DNA from: Nephromyces sp. MM_2019
Taxonomy: Eukaryota > Apicomplexa > Aconoidasida > Nephromycida
NCBI GenBank assembly: GCA_015657535.1
Contig: JADHZB010001183.1
Coordinates: forward strand, 1 to 49,680
Length of the DNA: 49,680 nucleotides
Direction: 5' to 3'
Position 1 is the stretch's first letter. Each line of letters starts with the position of its first letter. Under the pieces are notes generated by a model. It was not told where the DNA came from, did no database searches, and worked only from the letters and a program-made list of their open reading frames with translations. Shown in pieces: positions 36,565-48,300 of this stretch. The position numbers and the translations under genes were made by a program.

Positions 36565-37429
36565 GCTGTAAATTTACCTTCTTCCGCAGAGTTTCTCCAC
36601 AGAAGGGCTTTCTCGTCGTCCTGCTACGGGCGGTGACCCCTCGCATATGATACTGCTTTTGTAGGTTTCAACCTTCAATTACACAATTTTTGACAAAAAA
36701 TTTCACCCGCCGCCAGGAAACGCAGAAAATTCCCATACATAACATTCGGTGGTTCATGATGAAGCGGATATATGTACTTGATTTTTTGCTAAAAAGCCGA
36801 GTTTTGTAGTATACTAATGAGTAGATGAAAGATTCAAAAACGCATCAAACGCTAAGGACTGCGTGGCTATTGCCGTGTTCCCGGCTCTCAGTGTATTTTT
36901 TTAAGATTCTGCGGTTATGAGACTGGAATATTTCGCCGTACCTACAAAAATCCACGCAATTTTGCGAGAAAAATCCCGTGTTGCGAGAATAACCTGCAAA
37001 AAAATGCTTTCATGATGCTGTTGAAGTGTAAAACTCTACGAGAATATGCTTTGCTTTTTTATTTATGCATTATATATGTTACTAGGAATATTTTATGATG
37101 TTAATTGTCAACAGATCTTGTATAAACTTGGAATCATGACTTTCATGGAACTTTAAACAGTTACGAATGTCTATCTGAAGAAAACTAGGGAGCTTTTTTT
37201 AGTATAGAGGCAAATTGCAAAGAGTCATTGTAGTACCAGTGTTATTTGCCAAAAGTGTAGCATGCGAGTACTTTCAAAAATTGAAGTTGAAGCAAAACAT
37301 CAATTTGCAAACTGATTTCAGTGAGTTAATCTGTGAATATCTATTTTTTGCGGCAAAGTCGCCGAGGTGACGAAAAAAGCTGAAGAATTTAGATAAGTGA
37401 CTGCTTCTTCTTTATTGCGAGCAGCGCGG
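36565..37429. other. AT-rich spacer, nothing supported
   Basis: No ORF, repeat or RNA gene that I can support in this stretch. Confidence 0.4.
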
Positions 37430-38843
37430 ATGACGTTCTTAGCCGCGGTTTCCCCCCTTAATTCTTTAATTTTTGGTGTATTTACACCGAAAAAAAAGGA
37501 GTTTTTGGCGAGCAGGCAGTCGCTCAGAATAATACAAAAAAGAAATCTGTGTGCATTTCAAGCATCAAACCTAGCGGGGAAAAGAGTATGTACAAGCCGC
37601 AAATCAGTGGCTCCCAAAATTGCTAAAAGTAGACTGGCAGCTCGACAGCTAGCTTTGTAACTGCAGCTAATAGGGAATGCATCTTAAAGGGAAAGCTAGT
37701 ACGCAAAATCCCAAGTTATTGCATCTTTTGATTGGGTTGATTTTACTTTCGGTTTATGCCTGATTTGGATACTCTAATAAAGAATTTCTATATTTTTTGT
37801 AATTTTTTAAAGTAACTGTATGAAAAGTAACTGTATGAGAATTAGCTATACATAAAGTGGTTACATATAAAGATGTACTAGTAATTCCCAATCCAAATAT
37901 TCCATGGTTTAAAACTTTTCCGGTTTTTCTTTTCCCCGCAATGCAATGGGTTTGCACAACTACAGATTTTTCCAGCTGGATGTCCGGTTTCTGCTTTGGC
38001 AAAATTTTAATATTATTTTGTACGAATTAACCCTTTTGCTACTATATGAGTATCGTATATGAACCGGTTTGTTAGAATACCCTATAGAGTTATAAACTAG
38101 CGAAAAAAAAGAGTTTCAAGCATTTATTCCATTAAAACTTATAATAACAAAATGAGCTATATCAATGAAACTTCAATGATAGAAAATTTAAGAAATTATT
38201 TAATCTCTAGAATATATGCTTAAATAACTTTTACAAAGTCCACGATATCGCTAAGAAATCGAAATAGAATAATCCGAGTAGATCCAGGACAAAGGCAGAG
38301 GATTGGAGTCAGGGGCATGGACACAAGACGGTTTACAATGCTATGAGCTTGTGTTTCGAGGAAGCTGCAGCTTCGCGTAGATTTATGTAACACCATTAGT
38401 GTTTTAGAGTTTTTAGAGTAAAACAGAGGTCCGGGAAGCAATGGAAACCTTGCTATCTTCAGTACAACGGTAGGGTAAAAGTAGTGATGGGATTCTGGTA
38501 GGGGATGCTAAGCCTGATAGAAGGCTAGAGATGCGACTCAGAGCGATTAGTTAAGCATGCTATCCTCAAGGTAGGCTTCACGTGTATGTTGTTAAGGGCA
38601 TATGTGCTTTTTCTGTATGAAATGTGAGTATTTCTGTTTTTTTCTTTGGGATTTTTTTTTGGACATGGGCTAAAGGAAGTATAAAATGCAGGAAGGGGGC
38701 AGCTATTTATAGGGAGAGAGGTAGTGAGGGAGACGACTGGAGTCACGAATAGCTGGAGAAACGCAAGCGACATCTTCAAGCAGGTCGGACCAGTTGTTAA
38801 TTTTGGGACCAGCATTACTCGTGCAACACCAGTCGTCATTTGA
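37430..38843 (+). CDS. Candidate five-exon gene for a ~166-aa basic, possibly mitochondrial protein
   Basis: Proposed exons are 37430-37585, 38268-38386, 38427-38469, 38529-38570 and 38703-38843. All junctions are GT..AG and all phases agree, ending at TGA 38841. The N-terminus (TFLAAVSPLNSLIFGVF, then KKKEFLASRQSLRII) is hydrophobic and basic without acids at first, as in mitochondrial presequences. Later parts read KTVYNAMSLCFEEAAASRRF and WRNASDIFKQVGPVVNFG. Two introns would be very short (40 and 59 bases), which lowers confidence. If splicing differs, the first exon could be a stand-alone 76-residue ORF ending at 37660. No family recognised. Confidence 0.33.
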
Positions 38844-39203
38844 ATAGGGAAAAATTAAACAAAAAAATTGTCCAAGAAGTTAAATCTGGCACACACACTC
38901 ACACAGGAGTATGCACCAACATAATTTAACCTATAATCAGGTCTTGAAGCGAAATATATGAGATGAACGTCAAAAGCTTTCTGCATACGAGAGCTTATTC
39001 ATCATTGAGCAAGAGATATCTCTGGCAAGCGATACAAACACAAGTTTTCTCGTGTGCGTGAAAAAGACGTATTTTCCGGAATAAAAAAAGGAGCATTACA
39101 CCTTATTTGATTCTTGAATGTGAAATTCTGGTGTGTGTAATCGTAGGAAAATTTTTGTTATCCCAGTCTATCATTACAGGACACAGTGAAGCTACCGAGA
39201 TTT

Positions 39204-39470
39204 TCAAGGTACAAAAACTTGAGCCCCGCTAATGAAACTTTTAAAATCAGTAATATAATTTCCTAATAAAAGTTTTTTAATGAATGAAACATTTTCATCA
39301 CCAAAGCGTTGTATCCTTGCATCTGGGTAATTTTTATCAATAAAAGGATATATATTATATTTGGCGGCAGTCTCTGCTCTACTAAACATATACCGAAATC
39401 TTCTTATTGAAGTTTGCGTGTCTCTTAGCAATGGGATGGAGTGCTTTTTCGTGCGTCTCTCTATTCCCAT
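39204..39470 (-). CDS. Hypothetical 88-residue protein
   Basis: ATG 39470 to TGA 39204. The translation is basic at the start (MGIERRTKKHSIPLL) and then has ordinary soluble composition with aromatic residues (YNIYPFIDKNYPDARIQRFG). It looks more protein-like than chance ORFs here, but I recognise no family. It is free of introns and repeats. Confidence 0.38.
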   Translation of the reverse strand: MGIERRTKKHSIPLLRDTQTSIRRFRYMFSRAETAAKYNIYPFIDKNYPDARIQRFGDENVSFIKKLLLGNYITDFKSFISGAQVFVP

Positions 39471-39932
39471 AAATTCCTCGCCGGAAACTTTGCTGTGTGC
39501 CCTAAAAAAAAATTGCCGAAATTCGAAAATCTAAGATGCCGTATCAAGTTCTTCTCAATTAGATTTCTTCTTTTGGTTGCTCTCTTTATGCACCAAACTA
39601 ACAAAATCAATTGATCCAATTAAAAATTGAAACGGAGCACTAGTTTTCACTAGCTGGGCAGTTTCCCACTTCTTATTTCTCCTTCTTTTAAAGTATCTTG
39701 CTCCATATTAAGTCAGAATTATACACAAGTACCTTCAAAGCTTCATGTCTAGAATCCTCCAATTTTTTGCTAAGTATTGCACACACGATTTATTCAAAGA
39801 GAGATATATATATCTCGACAAGCTAATCATAATTAGTCCCCATCTTGTGGCGGACCTGTTTTTAAAGTTTTTTGTTTATACCAATTCGCAGTAAGTCTTG
39901 AACTTTCAAGGCACGTGTGCCCACTATGCTTA

Positions 39933-40220
39933 ATGCGAAATAAAAGGAAAATTTACGCATCAATTGACCGGATACCCATGTTTTACAAAGCAAAAGTAAA
40001 AAAACTGCGTGTATGTGAGAGGAATAACCGAATGCCTGGGTTTGTACGAAGTGCCACAAGAAAAATTAGCTCATTAAGACGAGATACACATACAGCGCTT
40101 TTTTTGAGCTATTTTAATCAAATTCATAATTTCCGCAAACGTTTTTATACTTGCGGTAGAGTAGATGCAAACATAGTAGCTACACGCTCCGATGCAGCTT
40201 TCTCGCCATTTTCTAGATGA
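39933..40220 (+). CDS. Hypothetical 95-residue basic ORF
   Basis: ATG-initiated at 39933 and very rich in Arg and Lys (RNKRKIYASIDRIPMFYKAK). Such composition would fit an organelle ribosomal protein, but no signature is recognisable and the ORF could be chance. Confidence 0.22.
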   Translation: MRNKRKIYASIDRIPMFYKAKVKKLRVCERNNRMPGFVRSATRKISSLRRDTHTALFLSYFNQIHNFRKRFYTCGRVDANIVATRSDAAFSPFSR

Positions 40221-40769
40221 TTTTCCTGCAATTCATTTCTTTTTCCATCTGAAGCAAACTCAATGAGCTAAAATTTGAATGAAAATTCCTTAATATCAAA
40301 CGCTTCTAAATAACACAATTTCTTTGGAATTCGCATATAGCAAGCAAGTGGAGATTATTCGTTGAAATACACCCTCAAAGCAAAAAATGTGCGCCTCCAT
40401 ATATCTTCTAAAGAGTTTGTCTCTCGGAATATAACCTCAGGAAAATAAAATGTGCACCTCCACAAACCTTACAAGGAGCTGGTGTTTCTGGAAAAAAATT
40501 GGTTTTATGCTTAAATTGATGAGTATTGAAAAATCTTTAACTACAGATTTCAACAATTTAGTACTACTATTAGGTGTGTACAATCTCCGGAAAATCGGGA
40601 ATTTTCAGTATTTCGAATTCTTAGGATATTTCTAGAAGGAAATCCTTAGTATGAGAAGGAAAATTGTACAGCCTTAAAATGGCATCACAAATCATTATAA
40701 ATTCAAAAGGTCCAACATCGGTTCTGATTTGTCTTTCTAATGCTGAAAAAAAGTCAGTTATACTAAAAC

Positions 40770-42998
40770 CTAAGCCGTAGCTTCACACCATCGCCGCGCG
40801 TTAATGAACATCTTCATCCACGGGGAAAACCAGCAGTTTTCTTTCGCTGCCTGCTGTTTCCAGTCAAGAGGAACGTACGGCCACTGCCAAAACATCAAAC
40901 TCCTCTCCGGATGTGGCATAAGAGCGAGATGTCGGCCATCCCGGCTGCACATACCAAAGATCCCACCTACTGAACCATTAGGGTTAAACGGATATTTTTC
41001 AGTCGCCTGCATAAACATATAGGAAAAGTGAAAACTACTAGTCAAAAGAAGAGGTTTGGTGCTACAGTCGTAGCGCATACGATGAGAATTGAAGCAATGG
41101 ATTTTTCCGCATGGGAATTGTAGGAAGAGAGGAAATACATGAAGAAGCAGGGAGAGAAAGTAGATAAAAAGAGAAAAAAGCAGGAAAAAAGCAGGAAAAA
41201 GTGAGTTAAGACGAGAGAAGGAAAAAGTTAAAGTGAAGGGGGAAGAAAATTTCACCGCATCTACACACAATAAAGCACGTAAGAATAGCGAAAACAGAGT
41301 ATAAACATAATAGTAATTTCAAGATAAAAATCATTTCTGTGGCATATAAATAAACACATGAAGGCTGCAACTAGCGAAGATGAGTCTTTTTAACTCTACG
41401 GAAAGCATCTTCAAGTCGAACGCAACGGAAAACGAAGGAAAGCCGTGAAAAATTGATAAAAAAAGCGATTTTTGAGCTTAAAAATAACGAAAAAAATGGA
41501 CATTATTCAGCTAAAGGTGGAAATAAACTTGAAAGTGATTTTAAACATGCAGAAAACAGGACAAGTAGCGATAGTTAAAGGGGCAAGTGAATGAATGCCT
41601 CATATTCTTTAGTATTTCAAAGGCTATTAAAAAATGAAACGCATTAAAAAACTCTTTAAAAAAAAATATCTGGAGAGTGCTTTCTTCGACTAGAGGAGCG
41701 CATGATAATTAAAATGCTAAAGAGAATGGTTTCTTCAGAGGGGAAGATCTGCACGCGCACACACATGCAGTAAACCCTGAAAAAAGCAAAAAAAAATGCT
41801 GTTTCCTCAGAGAGAACTTCACACACATATGCTACTCAGCAAAACTTGAAAAGCTATAAGTATCTACGCATTCCAATAAAAATATGAGCATTTCCTACAC
41901 ACACTAGTCTAAGCTTTGGTGTGCTGCAGTGGCATCCAACCTGATTATCATCATCCACAAAAACGCCTGGAATCTGCGAATTTTGCAGCATTTCTGCAAG
42001 TAAAGGATGCGTTTTCTTGTCATTTCCTTCCTCACTAGAAGAGGGAGGGAAAAAAGCTTGGCCTTCGGCATGAGATACCCACACGCCAAGGGTTGAGTCG
42101 TTCATATTCCTCAACATAATTGAAGAGGAGTTAAGGAGCTTCACTGTAGAGAAGCGAGACTCGTACTTTCCACTTTTGTTGAGAATAAACCTGAGTAAAA
42201 CAAGGATTGGGCAAGAGAAGGGGTTACACAAAGATAGTTTTCTCTGTGTGTGTGCTTCTGTGTGTGCTTCTGTGTGTGCATGTGCAAGGGCACACGAAGA
42301 GGCTTGAGAGATGAATAGAGCGTTAAGCTGATTTGTTCCTCTGCAGAAAAAGATGAGGATGCAGTGTGCAATGCTATTTCAATACCTTAGCCTCATGCAA
42401 TTAACTCAGGCTACTAGTCCCAACTTTTTAAAAGAGAAAAAAGCAGAGAAAATTTCATGGAAAACTATCAGCATGAAGCGAGAAGTAAGAAGGTTAAAAA
42501 GGAGCAAAAAAAAAGTAAAAAAAAATAGCGGAAAATAAGAAAAAAACAGGATTATGTGGGATGGAAAATTTGCAGGAATATAATCTCTCCTAGGAACTAC
42601 TTCGTGTGTGTTGATGAGAAAATGTTGAAGAAGGAGGTTATCCGAAAAAAAACGATAAAGTAATGTGTGTGTGCGACAGCTAGTAGCTCGTAAAGCAACC
42701 CAGGAGGAAGAAATCTCAGTACAAAATGGGAATATCTCCATCTGAAAGATATTTTATCCCATACACACACGCACACACTTTGGAATAATGGTAATATGCA
42801 TAGCAAAATGCACACTTGATTGAAGACGCGGTTCTTCAAGCAGATTTCAAAGTATAAACACACTGAAGAAGCGTACAATAAAATGGACGCACACACACAC
42901 AGTAAGCTTCACCCCTTTTGGAAAAGAGAGAAGGAAAGCATCCAAGTTCGAAGCTTGCTTTTCTCATAACTAATCGATCTCTTCTTTTGCCTCTGCTT

Positions 42999-43031
<33 letters not shown>

Positions 43032-45362
43032 TTCCTGCCCTCCTACCTCGGCTGTTCTTCGTCCTTAAGACAATAAGATTTCCCGGGTACCCATCCCAGA
43101 AGAGCCATCAACTGGCAACCGTTGCACACACCAATACTGAAGGTATCGCTTCTCTCATAAAATGCCTTAAACTCTTTATTAATCTGAGAATCGAACACAC
43201 TACTGAATGCTCGTAAAAAACTCTAGAAAAACCTCTAGTCACATACACACATAAAAAAAAAGCGCCAAACAAGTATAAACATACAGAAAACACACACTCT
43301 AGATAAAACTCCCCCCACTACGAATTTCTATACATACATACAAACACACCACACACAGCATATGCACACACGTTAGAAGCAGCCTATTACCCTGAGGATG
43401 CGTCTAACCTGTTCGTTAAACATGATACTTGCACACCAGCCTTTTGAGGAATCCAAGGTGTCGGCGTAGCTAAAGCCTCCAGAGAAAGCCACTCCTCGAA
43501 CATCAGAGAGAGAAAATTTGCTACTCCCAGAAGATGAACTCATCAGCAAATCGCTCATTGAAACATCCCAAGTCTCGAATCCAGCCAAATGAAATGCCAT
43601 GGCAAGCTGAAGACGAGGAAAAAAATAGAAAAACAACGTATTCAATGAAGGTGTGAAGAAAAGAGGACGAATACCATCAAAGAAATGAGAAAAAATCGGG
43701 GAAAACTGCCAAAAAAAGGCAAAAAAGTGGCAAACAACAAGCAGAAAAAGAGCGAAAACTGGCAAAAACAAGCAAAAACTGGCAAAAAACAAGCAAAAAC
43801 TGGCAAAAAACAAGCAAAAAAAGGCAAAAACAAGCAAAAACTGGCAAAAACTGGCAAAAAAAGGCAAAAAACAAGCAAAAAACTGGGATCTTGAACAAGA
43901 GAGCTCTAATGTGCTACTAAATAGCCGTTTGGTAAAAAATCATCCAAAATTTATTCTTTTAAGCAAAAAACTACGCATGAAAGTTTCATAGTATCAATCA
44001 CAATTTGTGTGTGAATATTCTGTCCAGCAAAACAACACACACCAGGATATACACCAACACACACCAGGATATACACAATAAAGAGAATATGCTGATAAAA
44101 AAAGAAATTTTTGCATTAGTGGCTTCCCAGGTAATAGCCTGACGAAGAAGTTATGAGGAGTGGGTGGGAGCTCTAAGAAAACCGTTAAAGGAAATGATAA
44201 AGCATTGATAAAGCTCTTTAGTACAACCCTAATAGAACCCTAATTAAAGCTATATAGTGAAGCCCTGATAAATCCCCAATTAAAGGCCTAATAAAATCAA
44301 AATACGACCCTAAAAATCCTCAAGAAGCCAGCAGCTTGGCACAATCTCGACAAAAATTCATTTACTACACAAGAAGCAATCTAAGCGAAAAGTTTCTACA
44401 CACACACACACATATATGCGATCAGCAACATAAAAACTTAAACAAAAACCATCTAAAACCGTGTAAACTGACAGCTTGATAGCAAAGCACAGTACCCTAC
44501 CCAAACACAAACAAATACTCCTCGCACACACAAAAAATCCAGAGGCGTTATGCACATAACTAGTCTCTAAACCCACAAACATTCCATATAGCAAGACTAA
44601 ATCTCGCGGACACACACACACACACACACACCTCTCTATCGCCATTTGAGCCTTCCTCACGTATTATAGCAACCTTAAACTTTCTATTCAAACTTTCTCG
44701 ATAAGAGTCGAATGAGAGACATCTCAACTCTGGATAGACATCATCTTCAAAGCAGAAGAAATAGGGAGGAAACTTCCTACTCTTCATTCCAAGGTATTCT
44801 TCATCCACACACACCACATTTCTCTGCAGTTTCTCAAGGTGATATGAAGTATCCTCCCAGGCATCTCGAAGATAAGGCATCGATTCGTTGACTATTCGTT
44901 CTTGATTGAAATCAATCTGCACAAGAAGATGTAAACTCTATAATATACCTTCAGGAAGCACACACATGTATCTAGCAAAAGTAATAGGTGAGGAGAAAAA
45001 TAAAAGAAAATTACGCACACACAAGCATACTAACATAGATAAAAGCACATATATCATCACACAGGCAAGCAAACATACCATGACACAAACACACACACAC
45101 ACACAAGTGCACACAAACAAACACACACACACACAAGTGCACGCAGGTACAGACACAAGTGCACACAAACAAACACACACACACACAAGTGCACACAAAC
45201 ACACACACACACACACAAGTGCACACAAACACACACACACACAAGTGCACACACACACACACACAAGTGCACACAAACAAACACACACACACACAAGTGC
45301 ACACACACACACACACAAGTGCACACACACACACACAAACACACACAAACACACACAAACAA

Positions 45363-45393
<31 letters not shown>

Positions 45394-48300
45394 CATATAC
45401 GCAAAATAGACAGCTAAAAAAGCCACACCTAGACCTTCAGCAAACTTCCCTTACTTTAATCGTTGAATCTTCAAAGCTTCCTTTCCCTATAATCTGCACT
45501 ATATGGCTCTGAGAGTCGATTCCAAGCTCAGCAAAGCAATCCAATACAACCCCCAAGTTGTTTTCATGAACTTCAATGACTAGCCCAGGAGCTTCATTGA
45601 AGAGACACTCCACAGCAGTGAGTGAGGAGTGAAGAGAGACGTGAATTCCGCAGTTTCCAGAAAATGCCATTTCGAGAACTAAAAGAAGCGAAAAATTGGA
45701 AAAACGCGAAAAATTATGGGTTTAAACGGTGGATTGGGAGGATGGAGGGGGGAAGTAGGCTGGGGGGGNGAGGAGAAAGTGGCCCACCAGTGTACTTACA
45801 ATGGTCTTCCTGAAAGCAAGCTTGGCTTTCTAGGAGAAGAAGTTCACAAACACAAAAAACACACACGGAGGGTGGTAATGTATGTTAAAAAACAAAAAAG
45901 CTACGTATTCTGGGGGTGTGATAGGTTTACGCACACGATGAATAATCTGTGTGCATGCTGCTTATCAAGCTAGGTATATAGGCAGGATAATACGTATAAA
46001 GCTTTAATCTTATTGATAGCAGCAAGAAATTGGAGTAATAAAACACTATCCAAGGGAAACTTGATGCTCACACACACACTATCCTCACTAAGCAAGCCAA
46101 CCATTTACTCAAAAATGCACACTATTCTCTCATTCAAGCAAAACTCGCTTACTCACACACACGCTATCCTCACTAAACAACCAAATCCATTCACACACAA
46201 CGTATTCTCCACACCAACCAAACCCATTCACCCATTCACCCATTCACACACACACACACACACACTTTCTCCACACCAACCAAACCCATTCACACACACA
46301 CACACACTTTCTCCACACCAACCAAACCCATTCACACATTCACACACACTTTCTCCACAATAACCAAACCAATTCACACACACACACACACACTTTCTCC
46401 ACACCAATCAAACCCATTCACCCATTCACACACACTTTCTCCACAATAACCAAACCCATTCACACACACACACACTTTCTCCACAATAATCAAACCCATT
46501 CACACACACACACACACACTTTCTCCACAATAACCAAACCCATTCACACACACACACACTTTCTCCACACCAACCAAACCCATTCACCCATTCACACATA
46601 CACACACACACTTTCTCCACAATAACCAAACCCATTCACACACACACACACACACACTTCCTCCACAATAACCAAACCCATTCATACACACACACCTTCC
46701 TCATAACCCATGCCACCATACACAAAAACCAATACCTACGAGTCGTTATCAGACCACCATCAGAACGATCATGCCCTGCAGATATCAGACGCCTCTCAAT
46801 GAGATTCTGTACACACCACCACACACCCCTCAGCAAGCCTGCATCACAGCCATCCACACAGTCGCTTCCAAGCAGTGAATAAGCCTGAAGAAGAGCTGAG
46901 CCGCCTAGTAAACAGTTCATTCTTCTCGCTGAAGATGCTACGTCATCAGCAGGCGAGTGTACGTACACCAAATCTTCAACTCTAGTCAAGTCGATGAAGA
47001 TGAGACGCCCTCTCTCTCCAAGCTTCAAGTCTGGAGTAACAGTGAGAGTGATATCTGGGCAAGTCATATAACCACTCAATGTTAGTGAGCCTGGGGATTT
47101 CACTATAGTGGAGTCTTGGGGCACTCGAGCTGCCATTGAGAGACTGCAAAAAAAAGGGGGGGTGGGGAATAGGTTTGTGTGTGTAGTTAGACAATGCATG
47201 AAAGTAGACCGGAGGGAAAAGAGACAGGAGGAAGAAGAAGAAGAGAGACATGTGGGAAGAGAGCAGAGATTTTTACAGAGGTAAGAGGAGAGAGGAGGGG
47301 GTGCCCCCAAACACATGGGAATATCGAGTAGAAGGTGTTCACACACAGAAAGAAAGATGGAGGAAAAGTTGGTCACGCACACATGGGAAGATAGAGGAAG
47401 GTAGTGAAAGACTGTATGAAACTGTGTAACCTCGAGACACCACTACACACATCACAATATACATCACACAACACAACACACACCACACAACTTTATACAC
47501 ACTTTCCACTCTGCTAACACAAAAACGCACCTGTCCTTTCCACCGTCAATTCCAACACCCAACTTCATCATATAATCGCAGCAGCTCTTTGCAGCAGAGT
47601 AAATCCTTGAGGCTTCCCCCTCAAACTTTGCAGGCCACATCCAATTGCCACTAAACTTAACACACTCAATATCTCTGAAACACACTGAAGAACTCACCCC
47701 TTCAGCTTCATAGCTCGATACTCTGTAATCTCTCAAAGAAGCTGCTTCTTCATCTCCCCCCCCCACCTTCTCATCCCCCCTTACCACCCCCCCAAAGCCC
47801 CCCTTTGCCCATATCAAGTTGGTTATAGCCTCGCACACGGCCAATCTACCCAACTTCTCAGGGCTGATCAAGCCTTTGATCGGCTGCTCTCCTATAGCAG
47901 TAGCTCCACCTACTTTGTCGAGGTGGGAGAAGGCTATCACCCCACAGTCTACTACAGCTACCTCCAGGGGCCCACAGCACTGCTGCTGAGCTACCAATCC
48001 CGTCACTGATCGATCAACTTTGTGCATGAGGAAGCGCTTTGAGCCGACATGAGGAAGATGAAGAACTTTAAGCAGGCAATCCAGCAATGGTAAGCCTTGA
48101 AAGAATGAAGGCTGTAGTCACACACACACGGGGCGAGGGGGCGGTATGGAAGGTGTGTGTAAGGAGTTTGCGCGTGTATGCGAGCGAGTCTCGGTGTGTG
48201 TGTGTGTGGGAATTAGTACACCAATGAAAAGCTAGAAAAAAGCAGCAAAAAACCTTTTCAAACAGACAAATGAGTTTGACAGCGACTAAACGAGGGGATA

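Larger units (their letters stand above)
38844..40769. other. Spacer with small ORFs downstream of PFAS
   Basis: AT-rich, with two ORFs described separately (39204-39470 minus, 39933-40220 plus) and a 61-codon plus ORF at 40450 that I do not trust. The last ~100 bases should contain the PFAS 3' UTR. Confidence 0.4.

Noticed and set aside
43642..43898. Phe/Leu-rich ORFs on the minus strand and Lys-rich ORF on the plus strand
   Set aside because: They lie over the A-rich repeat array of PFAS intron 5; composition comes from the repeat.
44938..45426. Overlapping ORFs of Cys/Val or Thr/His dipeptide repeats on both strands
   Set aside because: They are translations of the CA/TG array inside PFAS intron 4 and are open only because the repeat lacks stops.
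46426..46635. Trp/Cys-rich repetitive ORF (CVCEWVWLLWRK units)
   Set aside because: It is the minisatellite of PFAS intron 3 read in the sense frame; the donor at 46739 removes it and the flanking exons join in phase without it.
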